Below, piece after piece: positions 17,221 to 25,848 of a stretch of 28,750 nucleotides of DNA. Position 1 is the stretch's first letter; each line of letters starts with the position of its first letter. The notes below the pieces were generated by a model. The model was not told the origin of the DNA. It searched no databases and worked only from the letters and a program-made list of their open reading frames with translations. A program made the translations under genes and the position numbers. The stretch comes from Streptomyces katrae (lineage in GTDB: Bacteria; Actinomycetota; Actinomycetes; Streptomycetales; Streptomycetaceae): positions 1 to 28,750 of the forward strand of contig NZ_JZWV01000083.1 of assembly GCF_000966975.1 (NCBI RefSeq). The letters are read 5' to 3'.

Positions 17221-17541
17221 TCAGAGGCTGTCGAGGCCCGACTTCTGGAACTGGGTGAACACCTGGTGCACTTCCTCGTCCTGTGCGTTGGTGAGGTTCT
17301 TGGTCTCCGACACGGCGTGGTGCAGCACGCGGAGCAGGCGGCGGATCGCGTCGTGGTCCTCGTTCAGCTGCGCCTGGGCCGTTTTGAACCCATCGGCTCC
17401 GACACCGGTCCAGCCCGCGGCCGCGGTGGCCAGGATGTCGGCCAGCTCGCGCGCCTGGCGGGACACCGCGTCGCCCGTCTCGGAGATCTTGTTGGCCGCC
17501 TTGACGACCGGATCGTCGGCAAGTCCGAAATTGGTAGTCAT
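17221..17541 (-). CDS. esxB: WXG100 protein EsxB
   Basis: This 106-aa protein has the WxG turn W44-T45-G46 (AAGWTGVGADGF) between two amphipathic helices. It has no YxxxD motif, so in an EsxA/EsxB heterodimer the partner would supply the signal. The start is ATG at 17541 (MTTNFGLADDPVV), with GAGGAG 6 bases upstream. The longer open frame to 17631 lacks family sequence. It is first in the two-gene esx operon, about 150 bases downstream of mycP, and that gap may hold the esx promoter. Confidence 0.85.
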   Translation of the reverse strand: MTTNFGLADDPVVKAANKISETGDAVSRQARELADILATAAAGWTGVGADGFKTAQAQLNEDHDAIRRLLRVLHHAVSETKNLTNAQDEEVHQVFTQFQKSGLDSL

Positions 17542-17691
17542 CCGAAGCTCCTCACTTCTCAATTCCCCGGCCGAAGCGGGGGATCGCGCGGCGGAGCGGA
17601 TCGTCCGGGCGCGGATTCGAGCCGCGCACAACGGAGTTCCCCCTCTGCCTCACGCCCTCCCCCGATCACAGTCGTGAAGCCTGCGGCCACT

Positions 17692-18909
17692 CTAGTCAGT
17701 TCGACCGACACGCCCAACACGGCGGCGGGCCTCGCGCACGACGGTGGCGGTCACGGCGATGACCGCGATGAGCAGCCCGGTGATGCCCAGGGCGTACGTG
17801 CCGATCCGCTCGTCGCGTTCCTGGGCGGTCTCGGTGAGCGGGAGCGGCACGGCCTGCGGCGCGGCCGCCGGGGGCGGGCCCGGGTCCGGGACGGGGGGCC
17901 TGGGCGGCTCGCGGTCCTGGGTGAGCGCACGTACGGGGTCCACGACGCCCCAGCCCACGTAGTCGTCCCGGCCCTTCACGGAGCGCTCGGCGGTGTTCTG
18001 GATCTGCCAGACCACCTGCTGCACGCTCCAGTCCGGATGCTTGGCGCGCAGCAGGGCGGCGACGCCGGCGACGTAGGGGGCGGAGAAGCTGGTGCCGTTG
18101 TCGATGCACTGTCCGAAGCCCGGGACGGTGGAGACCATGTCGACTCCGGGGGCGGCGATGCCGATGAAGTCGCCGGGCTGGGAGAACGCGGCCCGCTCGT
18201 TGTTGCGGTCGGAGGAGGCGACGGCGAGGACTCCGGGGAAGGCCGCCGGGTAGGTCCTGCGCTTCTCCCCGCTCAGCCCGTCGTTGCCGGCCGAGGCGAT
18301 GACCACGGCCTTGGCGTCCAGGGCCCGCTGGACGGCTTTGGCGAGCTCGGAGTCGGCGGTCAGGGGGGCGTCGGTGTCCTGGGAGATGTTGATCACCTGG
18401 GCGCCCTTGGCCACGGCGTGGTCGATGGCCTGGGCGAGGGTGGCCGCGTTGCCGTTGCCCTGTCCGTCGTTCTGCCGGATGGGGATGACGGTGGCCTCGG
18501 GGGCCAGGCCGACGAAGCCGGTGCCCTGCTGGGGGCGGGCCGCGATCAGTCCGGCGACCTTGGTGCCGTGGCCGACGGTGTCGGTGGTGCCGTCACCGCC
18601 CTTGGGGTCGAGGAAGTCCCGGCCCGCGCCGGCGTCGAGGGCGCCGGCCAGCTGGGGGTTGGCGCGGTCGACGCCGGTGTCGATGACCGCGACGCGGACG
18701 CCCTTGCCCCTGGTCTGCGCCCACAGGGCGTCGAAGGTGAGGCGTTGCAGGGCCCAGGGGCGGTCGGCGATCTGCTTCTTCATGGGGAAGGTGCACTCGC
18801 CCGCGCCGGCCGGCCCCAGGGCGGGGGCGGCCTGCGCGGTGGGTGCGGCCAGGAGGGCGAGGGCGAGCGCGGCCAGGGGCAGGGCGGCGGCACGGGAGGG
18901 CTGGGGCAC
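17692..18909 (-). CDS. mycP: Type VII secretion-associated serine protease mycosin
   Basis: This is a 405-aa subtilisin-family protease. An N-terminal signal peptide (AALPLAALALALLAAPTAQA) precedes the catalytic triad D77 (VAVIDTGVD), H114 (GHGTKVAG) and S274 (GTSFSAPYVAG), with oxyanion N209 (SAGND). After a proline-rich linker (335-355), a C-terminal membrane helix (about 371-391) and a basic tail anchor it with the protease domain outside. Mycosins stabilise the secretion complex and process substrates. GTG 18909 is preferred because GAGGAG lies 7 bases before it. GTG 18924, directly abutting the eccB stop, would add five residues. It is tightly coupled to eccB. Confidence 0.92.
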   Translation of the reverse strand: MPQPSRAAALPLAALALALLAAPTAQAAPALGPAGAGECTFPMKKQIADRPWALQRLTFDALWAQTRGKGVRVAVIDTGVDRANPQLAGALDAGAGRDFLDPKGGDGTTDTVGHGTKVAGLIAARPQQGTGFVGLAPEATVIPIRQNDGQGNGNAATLAQAIDHAVAKGAQVINISQDTDAPLTADSELAKAVQRALDAKAVVIASAGNDGLSGEKRRTYPAAFPGVLAVASSDRNNERAAFSQPGDFIGIAAPGVDMVSTVPGFGQCIDNGTSFSAPYVAGVAALLRAKHPDWSVQQVVWQIQNTAERSVKGRDDYVGWGVVDPVRALTQDREPPRPPVPDPGPPPAAAPQAVPLPLTETAQERDERIGTYALGITGLLIAVIAVTATVVREARRRVGRVGRTD

Positions 18910-18924
18910 GGCCGGTCTCCTCAC

Positions 18925-20505
18925 TCAGGAACCCTGGGGCTGGCGGGCGGAGTTGGTGTCCAGGCGGGGCCCCTTGGAGAGGAACTCCGACCAGGCGATG
19001 GGCACCGGGGCCGGGACGATCCCGCCGTAGCCGAGCCGGACCTGGGCCTGGCTGGGTTCGGGCCGGCCGTCGCCGGCCGCGCCCGGGGCCTGCGGGTCGG
19101 GGGCCCCGATCTTCGACTGCTCGGCGTCGCTGTCGCCGTTGGCCTGCACGGCGTAGCGCAGACCGGTGTCGGTGACCAGGAACAGGGCGCCGCCCGCGTT
19201 GGCCTGGCGGCCCTGGACCTGGGTGTAGAGCAGTCCGGTGCCGGGGGTGACGTACGCGCTGGAGCCGCTGGCGGAGATGTCGACGGGGAAACCGGTCCCG
19301 GCCCAGGTGCTCAGCGTCTGCCTGCCCTGGGAGTCGACGGAACGCAGCACGTTGCAGACGGTGTCGCGCTGTTCGCCGGACGGCGCCGAGCCGGGGGCGG
19401 CGGCGACCCGGTTGACCTGGGCGGTGCGCTTGCGGGGCCAGCGGAGGTCGTCCTTGAACGCGGTGGCGTCGGGGTTCAGGGACTGGAGGTCGACCTCGCG
19501 GGCCTTGCCGTGCATGTTGAGGCCGTCGGTGGCGGGGGCGGAGATCAGCAGCCAGGCGACGAACTCCGAGACCGGGGCGACCCGGTCGGGCAGGACGACG
19601 TAGGGCTGGGTGCCCGAGCCGGTCTGGGCCGTCACCACCATGCCGACCCGGTTCTCGGCGCTGCCCAGCCCCGGGACGGAGGCGGGGGCGCCGGGGGTGC
19701 CGGGCAGCTGGGGGAAGCCGAGGTCGTCGCCGGAGTTGAGGGTGGCCAGCCACTCCTCGGTGACCGGCTGGGGGGTGGCCCCGGTGCCGACGAGGGCCGT
19801 GGTCAGGGTTCCGGAGTCGGGCCGGCCTTCGGGGAACTTGTACTTCGTGCCCGCCGAGTCGACCAGGAAGCGCTCCTTGGCGCCGCCGGTGCTCTGCACG
19901 TACAGCACCTGGGTGTCGGTGGTGCGGTGCGCGTCGTCCATGAGGCCCGCCTCGCGGTCGGCGAGGACGAACACGGCCGTCTGCACGCCGCGGTTATTCC
20001 CGCCGGGCTGCTGGCAGACCGCCCAGCGCTTGGCCTTCGCGGCGTCCGCCTTCGCGGGGAGCCGGTCGGGGGCGTAGGGGATGCCGATGATGGGGCCGCG
20101 CGGGGGCTTTCCGGCGTCGAGGAGCTTGTCGTCGACCTGGACGACCTTGGACTTCTGCGGGTCGAGGAGGAGCCGGGCGGAGGCCAGGTTCAGGACGGGG
20201 TGGAGCCGGGTCTGGTCCTTGCCGTTGATCTTGGTGGTGAGGACCACGTACCGGGTCGTCGACTGCTTGCCGACGATGACCATGGCTCCGGGCTCGTCCC
20301 AGCCCTTGGGCGCCTGCGGTTTGAACATGCCCCAGGCGCCGAAGCCGGCCACCAGGAGCGCGCCGACGACCACGCCGGGCAGCACGGTGCGCAGCGGCCG
20401 GGGCGCGCCCTCCTCGGTTCCGGTGGCGGAAGGCTGGAGGAACGCGGCCACCGTGCGCCGCTTCGCAAAGGTGTACGCGTTGAGCTCGTCGCGCCGTGAC
20501 GCCAT
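18925..20505 (-). CDS. eccB: Type VII secretion protein EccB
   Basis: This is a 526-aa protein with the family layout. The N-terminal cytoplasmic segment MASRRDELNAYTFAKRRTVA is followed by one membrane helix (about 41-60). A large extracytoplasmic domain then carries the conserved starts KGWDEPGAMVIVGKQSTTRY and LHPVLNLASARLLL and a pair of cysteines (in WAVCQQP and DTVCNVL) that probably form a disulphide. The C-terminal GYGGIVPAPVPIAWSEFLSK is typical of Streptomyces EccB. EccB is a core component of the membrane complex with EccC, EccD and EccE. The stop codon abuts the upstream GTG of mycP. The gene diverges from eccE. Confidence 0.93.
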   Translation of the reverse strand: MASRRDELNAYTFAKRRTVAAFLQPSATGTEEGAPRPLRTVLPGVVVGALLVAGFGAWGMFKPQAPKGWDEPGAMVIVGKQSTTRYVVLTTKINGKDQTRLHPVLNLASARLLLDPQKSKVVQVDDKLLDAGKPPRGPIIGIPYAPDRLPAKADAAKAKRWAVCQQPGGNNRGVQTAVFVLADREAGLMDDAHRTTDTQVLYVQSTGGAKERFLVDSAGTKYKFPEGRPDSGTLTTALVGTGATPQPVTEEWLATLNSGDDLGFPQLPGTPGAPASVPGLGSAENRVGMVVTAQTGSGTQPYVVLPDRVAPVSEFVAWLLISAPATDGLNMHGKAREVDLQSLNPDATAFKDDLRWPRKRTAQVNRVAAAPGSAPSGEQRDTVCNVLRSVDSQGRQTLSTWAGTGFPVDISASGSSAYVTPGTGLLYTQVQGRQANAGGALFLVTDTGLRYAVQANGDSDAEQSKIGAPDPQAPGAAGDGRPEPSQAQVRLGYGGIVPAPVPIAWSEFLSKGPRLDTNSARQPQGS

Positions 20506-20744
20506 GACCGCCTGTTCCTCCCCGCACGGCCCGGTCGGTGGGGCCGCTCCCCGGGCCCTGGTTGTCGGACCGGGGACCTACTATGCCTGTTGACGGAGGA
20601 TCGGCTGGTGTCGGGTGGGGCGATCGGTGGGGGGATTCCGTTGTCGGGCGGCCGAGGCCGTACGGTGACCGGACTTCTTTGTTCCGCCCATGGGTTCGAT
20701 CCGCCCTTGGGCTTGATCCGCCCATGAGTTGGGGAGGTGCGTCA
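20506..20744. promoter_or_regulatory. Divergent eccB/eccE region with three degenerate 17-base repeats
   Basis: The region separates two divergent secretion genes. At 20684-20734 three consecutive 17-base units begin CCGCCCATGGGTT, CCGCCCTTGGGCT and CCGCCCATGAGTT. The last unit reaches the eccE ribosome site. No clear promoter hexamers are visible to me. An in-frame ATG at 20724 lies within the third unit. Confidence 0.5.
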
Positions 20745-22022
20745 GTGGGGGCCACCGCGACGGCGCCACAGGCGGCCGAGGCAGCGACGACCGGACGCGG
20801 CGGGGTGACACCGCATCCGAGGCCCAGTCCGGGCCGCTTCGGGCCGTTCCGACTGCAACAGTTCGTGCTCCTGCAGCTCGCCGCCGCCGCGCTGCTCGTG
20901 GCCTGGGTCGTGGAGCCCCTGCTGCTGGTGCCCGCCGGAGCGGGCGCGCTGGTGCTGGTGCTGCTCGCCCTGGTACGGCGCCACCAGCGCTCCCTGCCCG
21001 AGTGGATCGGCGGGGTGCTCGCACTGCGGGCCCGGCGGCGCAGGGCGGCGTCCGCCACCGTGCCCGCGGGCACCGAGCCGGGGCTGGCGCCGCTGGTCGA
21101 GGCCGATCCGGCGCTGCGGACGACGGCCTTCGGGGGCCGGGACCGGCGGCCGGTGGGACTGGTCGGCGACGGGACGTTCCTGACGGCGGTGGTGCAGGTC
21201 GACATGGACGCCACCGCGCTGCGGCCGGAACGGACGGCGCGGCCGCTGCCGCTGTCCGCGGTCCGGGACGTCCTGGAGGTGGACGGGATCCGGCTGGAGT
21301 CGGCACAGCTGGTGCAGCACACGCAGCCGGCCCCCGCCCCGCACCTGCCGGCGCAGTCGATGGCGGCCCGCAACTACGCCCCGCTCCAGGCCCGGACGGG
21401 TACTCCGGCGGTGCGGCTGACGTGGATCGCCCTCAAGCTCGACCCAGAGCTGTGCCCCGAGGCCGTCGCCGCGCGCGGCGGAGGGCTCGTGGGGGCCCAG
21501 CGGTGCGTGGTGCGGGCTGCGGACCAGCTGGTGAGCCGGCTGACCGGGGCGGGGTTCCGGGCCACGGTGCTGACGGAACAGGAGCTGACCGGCGCGCTGG
21601 CGACCTCGTCGTGCGCGAACCCGATGGCGATCACGCAGGCGGGGCGGTCGGGGAGCACCGGACGGCGTACGGAGGAGACCCCGCGCACCTGGCGCTGCGA
21701 CGACCGGCGGCACACGACCTACTGGATAGCCCGCTGGCCGCAGCTGGGCGGGGCCGGGGCGGCGCTGCCGCAGTTCGCGGCGCTGCTGACGTCGCTGCCC
21801 GCGCTGGCCACGAACTTCAGCCTGACGATGGCCCCGGCCGGGCGTCAGGGCGTGACGCTGACGGGACACGTCCGGGTGACGGGTCGCAGCGACGAGGAGC
21901 TGGTGGCGGCCCGCCGGGAGCTGGAGCGGACGGCCCGGGGGGTTCGCACCGGTCTGGTGCGGCTGGACCGTGAGCAGGTCCCCGGGCTGCTGGCGTCGCT
22001 GCCGTTGGGTGGGGCTCGGTGA
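20745..22022 (+). CDS. eccE: Type VII secretion protein EccE
   Basis: This is a 425-aa protein with two adjacent membrane helices near the N-terminus (about 40-56 and 58-77: FVLLQLAAAALLVAW and LLLVPAGAGALVLVLLALV), then a soluble domain. This is the EccE layout, and in the mycobacterial complex EccE sits at the periphery. The domain contains LVGDGTFLTAVVQVDMD and a late RRHTTYWIARWPQLG stretch typical of Streptomyces EccE. The start is GTG at 20745, 7 bases after GGGGAGG. Earlier in-frame starts (ATG 20724, 20538) lack a ribosome site. The gene is followed by a G-rich repeat tract and the 233-aa gene. Confidence 0.85.
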   Translation: MGATATAPQAAEAATTGRGGVTPHPRPSPGRFGPFRLQQFVLLQLAAAALLVAWVVEPLLLVPAGAGALVLVLLALVRRHQRSLPEWIGGVLALRARRRRAASATVPAGTEPGLAPLVEADPALRTTAFGGRDRRPVGLVGDGTFLTAVVQVDMDATALRPERTARPLPLSAVRDVLEVDGIRLESAQLVQHTQPAPAPHLPAQSMAARNYAPLQARTGTPAVRLTWIALKLDPELCPEAVAARGGGLVGAQRCVVRAADQLVSRLTGAGFRATVLTEQELTGALATSSCANPMAITQAGRSGSTGRRTEETPRTWRCDDRRHTTYWIARWPQLGGAGAALPQFAALLTSLPALATNFSLTMAPAGRQGVTLTGHVRVTGRSDEELVAARRELERTARGVRTGLVRLDREQVPGLLASLPLGGAR

Positions 22023-22029
22023 GGGGTTC

Positions 22030-22075
22030 GGGGATGGGTGCGGGGATGGGGATGGGTGCGGGGATGGGTGCGGGG
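22030..22075 (+). repeat. G-rich 12-base repeat tract with quadruplex potential
   Basis: GGGGATGGGTGC occurs at 22030-22041, 22048-22059 and 22060-22071, with a GGGGAT half unit at 22042-22047 and GGGG after the last unit. At least eight runs of three or more G lie on the coding strand, with 2-3 base spacers, in the 70-base gap between eccE and the next start. Confidence 0.85.
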
Positions 22076-22092
22076 CTGTGAGGGGCACGGGT

Positions 22093-22794
22093 GTGGTGAG
22101 GGGCGGGTTCGGGCTGATCGGGCCGCGCCGGGAGCGGCACGTGGTGCCGGCGGCGGATCTGGACGCGCTGGCGGTGCCCGTCGGGGACGACGGGGTCGTC
22201 ATCGGCGTGGACGCCGAGGGGCGGCCGGCGGTGCTGGGCGTGAACCGGCCCACCCCCTACGAGGTGACGCTGATCGGCGGCCTGTGGACGGCCCAGGTGA
22301 TGGCGCTGCGCACCGCCGCCACGGGGGCCCGGGTCGCGGTGGAGACGGGGCGCCCGCAGGTGTGGAACGAGCTGGCCCGGGCGGCCGGTGGCGGGCAGCA
22401 GTGCGTGACCCTGCACGAGGTGGGCCGGGTGCCGCCGCAGGGCGCGTCGGCGGGCAGTCCGGTGCTGGTGGTCCGGGACTGCGGGATGCGGCCGCCGCGG
22501 GGGCGGGTGGTGGCGGGGCCGTGGCAGTCGGTGCTGACGCTGCTGCCGTACCTGAGCCCGACGGCGCCCCGGCTGCTGCGGAACTCCGCGCTGGTGGGGG
22601 TGCAGCGGGTGTCCCCGGACGAGGCGGAGCAGGTGGGCGCGCTGATGCGGCTGCCGAGGGGGGCGGTGGACTCGCTGCCGACGCTGGGGGACGGGGTGAC
22701 GCTGTGGTGCACGCAGCGGGACCGGAAGTTCGTCATGACGCAGGCGACGGAGACGGAGACCGGGCTCCTGGGGGCGGCGCGGCGGATCGACTGA
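22093..22794 (+). CDS. Conserved type VII-locus protein of unknown function
   Basis: This 233-aa soluble protein starts at GTG 22093, 7 bases after GAGGGG. GTG 22078 and 22096 are in-frame alternatives. It begins VRGGFGLIGPRRERHVVPAA. There is no membrane helix or signal peptide. Recognisable segments are DDGVVIGVDAEGRPAVLGVN (near 35-55), a central TLIGGLWTAQVMALRTAATGA, and YLSPTAPRLLRNSALVGVQR (near 155-175). I cannot assign a domain. The central part resembles a Rossmann-like or P-loop-like alternation of strands and helices but has no Walker motif. Its place between eccE and the EspI-like ATPase gene, on the same strand, suggests an accessory role in secretion. Confidence 0.75.
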   Translation: MVRGGFGLIGPRRERHVVPAADLDALAVPVGDDGVVIGVDAEGRPAVLGVNRPTPYEVTLIGGLWTAQVMALRTAATGARVAVETGRPQVWNELARAAGGGQQCVTLHEVGRVPPQGASAGSPVLVVRDCGMRPPRGRVVAGPWQSVLTLLPYLSPTAPRLLRNSALVGVQRVSPDEAEQVGALMRLPRGAVDSLPTLGDGVTLWCTQRDRKFVMTQATETETGLLGAARRID

Positions 22795-22813
22795 GGCGGA
22801 TCGGCTGAGGCGG
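22781..22813. repeat. Imperfect 14-base tandem repeat at a stop codon
   Basis: A 14-base unit containing GGATCGACTGAGG is repeated at once with A changed to G (GGATCGGCTGAGG), so period 14 holds over 22781-22813 with one mismatch. The first unit includes the stop codon of the 233-aa gene, so the extra copy is non-coding. The remaining bases to 23055 hold no clear gene or hairpin. Confidence 0.8.
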
Positions 22814-23055
22814 GGGCTGGGCCGGGCGGCGTTCCGGCGGATGTGTGGGTGTGGTGCGGATGCGGTGGCGTCGCTTCGGCGGGAGGGTGGCCGCCCGGCG
22901 GGCGGTGATGGTTGCTCAGGGCCCGGGGGGCCTGTAGGCAGGACGTGTGGGGGCGCGACCTCCGGGGCTTTCGAGCACGGAGCGCGATTAGGCTGAGCGC
23001 GGGCGCGGCGTCTTAGGTGGGCGCCTGACCGGTGTTCAACAGACCAGGAGGATCA

Positions 23056-25792
23056 GTGAGCGGCGATCGGAACGAGAGGCGCGGCGGGACGTGGGATGTC
23101 CCGACGGACGATCAGTCCGACGCGGAGCCCGATGTGACGGGCGAGTTCACCATCGACTACACCCCGCCGGCCTGGTACACGCAGAGCCCGCCGCCCGCGC
23201 CCGCTGCGGGGGTGCCGGGGCTGCCGGAGGGCAGTGGCTTCGAGCCCCACCGGCAGGCGGACGCACCGGCAGGCGGACGTGGTCTCGCCCTCGACGATGC
23301 GGATCGCCGCGCCGGGGCCGCGCGGTGATGCCGGTGCCCAGGCTGCGGCCTTCCCGGGCGCCGCGCATCCGGGGGGTTCCGGTCCCGAGTCCGCTGCCGC
23401 GCCTTCGGGTGCGGTTCCCGGGGGTGTGGGTGCGGAGTCCGCCGGCGTGCCCTCAGGGGCGGCGCCCGGGGGTGCCGCGTCCGCCGGTGCGCCTTCCGGG
23501 GCCTCTGCCGGGGCCCCGGCCGTGCCTGCGCAGCCGGAGGGGGCCGCGCCCTTCGCCGTGCCCACCGTGCCGCCGCTGTCCGTACCGGCCGGTCCCGTGT
23601 TCCCGGCGGCTGCCGACGCGGGTGCGCCCGGCGGGCAGCAGCCTGGTGTGAGCGCCCCTGCCGACGCCGCTGCCGTCCCCGCCCCGCAGGCCGGGGCACC
23701 GTTCCCGGGCGGGCAGTTGCCTGCGGATGCGGGCCAGGGGGCCTTGGGCGGGCAGCAGCCCGCCGGCGCGCCGGAGGGTGTCCCGGCTGCCCCCGGCCTT
23801 CCGGCCGAGGGGGTTCCGGGCTTCCCGGGCGTCCAGCCGCCGGTGGGTGGGAGCGGCCCCGGAGTCCCCGCACCGGCCGATGCGGTTGCGGCCGCAGACG
23901 GTGGGCAGCCGGTTGCGGCTCCCGTCGTACCCGCTCAGGTTCCGTTCGGCGAGAGCACCCCGGCAGCGGGCGCCGGTCTCCCCGCCCCTGCGGCCTCGGG
24001 TGCGCCCGCTGCGCCGGGTGAGGACGTGCCGGGGGCGTCGGCGGCACCCGCCGATGCCGTGCCCGGGGGCCCGGGCGCCCAGCCGGGGGTCCCGGCAGCG
24101 GCCGGGGATTCGGGTCCGGTCGCGGGTGGCCTGCCGGGGGCACCGGCAGCGCCCGTGGACGCGGGTCCGGGGGGCCCGGGTGGCCAGCCGGGGGCTGCCG
24201 TGGATTCGGTGCCGGGGTTCCCGGGCGCCCAGCCGGGGGCTGCCGCTGCGCCCGTGGACGCGGTGCCTGGGTTCCCTCCCGCCATGCCCGGTGGTGTGGG
24301 GCCGGCCGCGGACGGGGGGCGGACTGCTACTCCCGCCGAGGGTGTCGCCGTGCCGGGGCCGTACGGTGGTGCGCTGCCGCCGCTGCCGCCCGCTTTCGCC
24401 TCGGGCGCACCGCAGGCCGCACCGCAGGCCGCTCCGCAGGGCGCACCGCAGGGCGCGGCGCCGCAGGGGTACGGGTTCCCGCCGGAGGGCGCGCAGCAGG
24501 CCCAGGGGTACGGGGTCCCGCCGCAGTCCCAGGCTCCGCAGGGGTACGGGTTCCCGCCCGTGGCCCCGCAGCAGCAGGCTCAGCCGTACGGGGTGCCGCC
24601 GCAGCAGGCGCAGCCGGTGCCGCAGGGGCCGTACCAGCAGCAGCCTGCCGGGCAGGGGCCTGGTGCGCCGCTGGGCTACACCGCTGCCGTCGAGCTGTCC
24701 TCCGACCGCCTGATCCGTGCCAAGCAGAAGCCCAAGCCCACCCGGTCCGGCTTCCGCTTCGGCGGGAAGGCTGCCGAGGCCGACCGCCAGCGGAAGCTGG
24801 AACTCATCCGGACGCCGGTGATGTCCTGCTACCGGATCGCCGTGATCAGCCTGAAGGGCGGCGTCGGCAAGACCACGACGACCACCGCCCTCGGCGCCAC
24901 CCTCGCCACCGAGCGCCAGGACAAGATCCTGGCCATCGACGCGAACCCCGACGCCGGAACCCTCGGCCGCCGCGTGCGCCGCGAGACCGGTGCGACGATC
25001 CGGGACCTGGTCCAGGCGATCCCGTACCTGCACTCGTACATGGACATCCGGCGGTTCACCTCGCAGGCGCCCTCCGGGCTGGAGATCATCGCCAACGACG
25101 TGGACCCGGCGGTCTCGACGACGTTCAACGACGAGGACTACCGCCGCGTCATAGAGACGCTCGGCCGCCAGTACCCGATCATCCTCACCGACTCGGGCAC
25201 CGGCCTCCTGTACTCCGCCATGCGCGGGGTCCTGGACCTGGCCGATCAGCTGATCATCATTTCCACGCCCTCCGTGGACGGGGCGAGCAGCGCGAGCACC
25301 ACGCTCGACTGGCTCTCCGCCCACGGTTACGCGGATCTCGTCTCACGCTCGATCACCGTCATCTCCGGGGTCCGCGAGACCGCCAAGATGATCAAGGTCG
25401 AGGACATCGTGCAGCACTTCGAGACCCGCTGCCGGGGCGTCGTCGTGGTGCCGTTCGACGAGCACCTCGCGGCCGGCGCCGAGGTGGACCTCGACCTGAT
25501 GCGGCCCAAGACCCGGGAGGCCTACTTCAACCTCTCCGCCCTGGTCGCGGAGGACTTCGTACGGGCCCAGCAGCAGGGCGGGCAGGGGCAGTGGGGCGTC
25601 CCGCAGCAGCAGCCTCAGCAGTACGCCCAGCCCCAGCAGCCGCAGCCGCAGCCGCAGCCGCCGCAGGGGCCGTACCAGCAGCCGTACGGGCAGCAGCCCT
25701 ACCCGCAGCCCGGGCAGCCCTGGCCGCAGACCCCGCCGGCTCCGGCTCCGCAGCAGCCGGGGCAGCCCCCGCGCGATCCGCGGCTCGGCTGA
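23056..25792 (+). pseudogene. EspI-like MinD/ParA ATPase with Pro/Ala/Gln-rich arms, frame broken by a 16-bp duplication
   Basis: GTG 23056 follows AGGAGG by 4 bases and opens MSGDRNERRGGTWDVPTDDQ. The frame shifts at the duplication 23248-23279. With one copy removed the protein is 906 aa. Residues about 50-535 are low-complexity Pro/Ala/Gly, with repeated [14 protein letters not shown] and YG(F/V)PP units. Residues about 590-830 are a MinD/ParA ATPase: deviant Walker [12 protein letters not shown] (invariant K600 with signature K595), IDANPDAG, and a switch region LTDSGTG. A Gln/Pro-rich tail follows and ends RDPRLG. This matches mycobacterial EspI, a proline-rich MinD-like ATPase encoded at ESX-1. 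A role in controlling secretion is inferred from that and from the locus. As written, translation from GTG 23056 stops near 23328. An internal ATG (23234) in the second frame could still make the ATPase. Confidence 0.8.
23248..23279. repeat. Perfect 16-bp tandem duplication inside the EspI-like gene
   Basis: CACCGGCAGGCGGACG occurs at 23248-23263 and again at 23264-23279. Deleting one copy joins FEPHRQAD to [12 protein letters not shown] in one frame. Confidence 0.95.
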
Positions 25793-25795
25793 GAA

Positions 25796-25839
25796 CGCAG
25801 GAGGGCCCCACCGTCCCGGGACGGTGGGGCCCTCCTGCG
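25796..25839. terminator. Bidirectional terminator between the EspI-like gene and ribF
   Basis: A 19-bp perfect stem (25796-25814 with 25821-25839) has loop CCCGGG. It starts 4 bases after the stop of the plus-strand gene and ends 10 bases before the end of ribF on the other strand. Confidence 0.9.
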
Positions 25840-25848
25840 CAATACCCT

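Noticed and set aside
16072..20499. Plus-strand open frame of about 1475 codons across the esx-mycP-eccB region
   Set aside because: It is antisense to well-recognised genes and compositionally biased. It results from high G+C, not from a giant protein.
23350..24670. Horizontally acquired or repetitive element in the EspI-like gene
   Set aside because: The region keeps one frame and the same codon bias as its neighbours. Its repetition is the Pro/Ala/Gln-rich protein sequence expected for this family.
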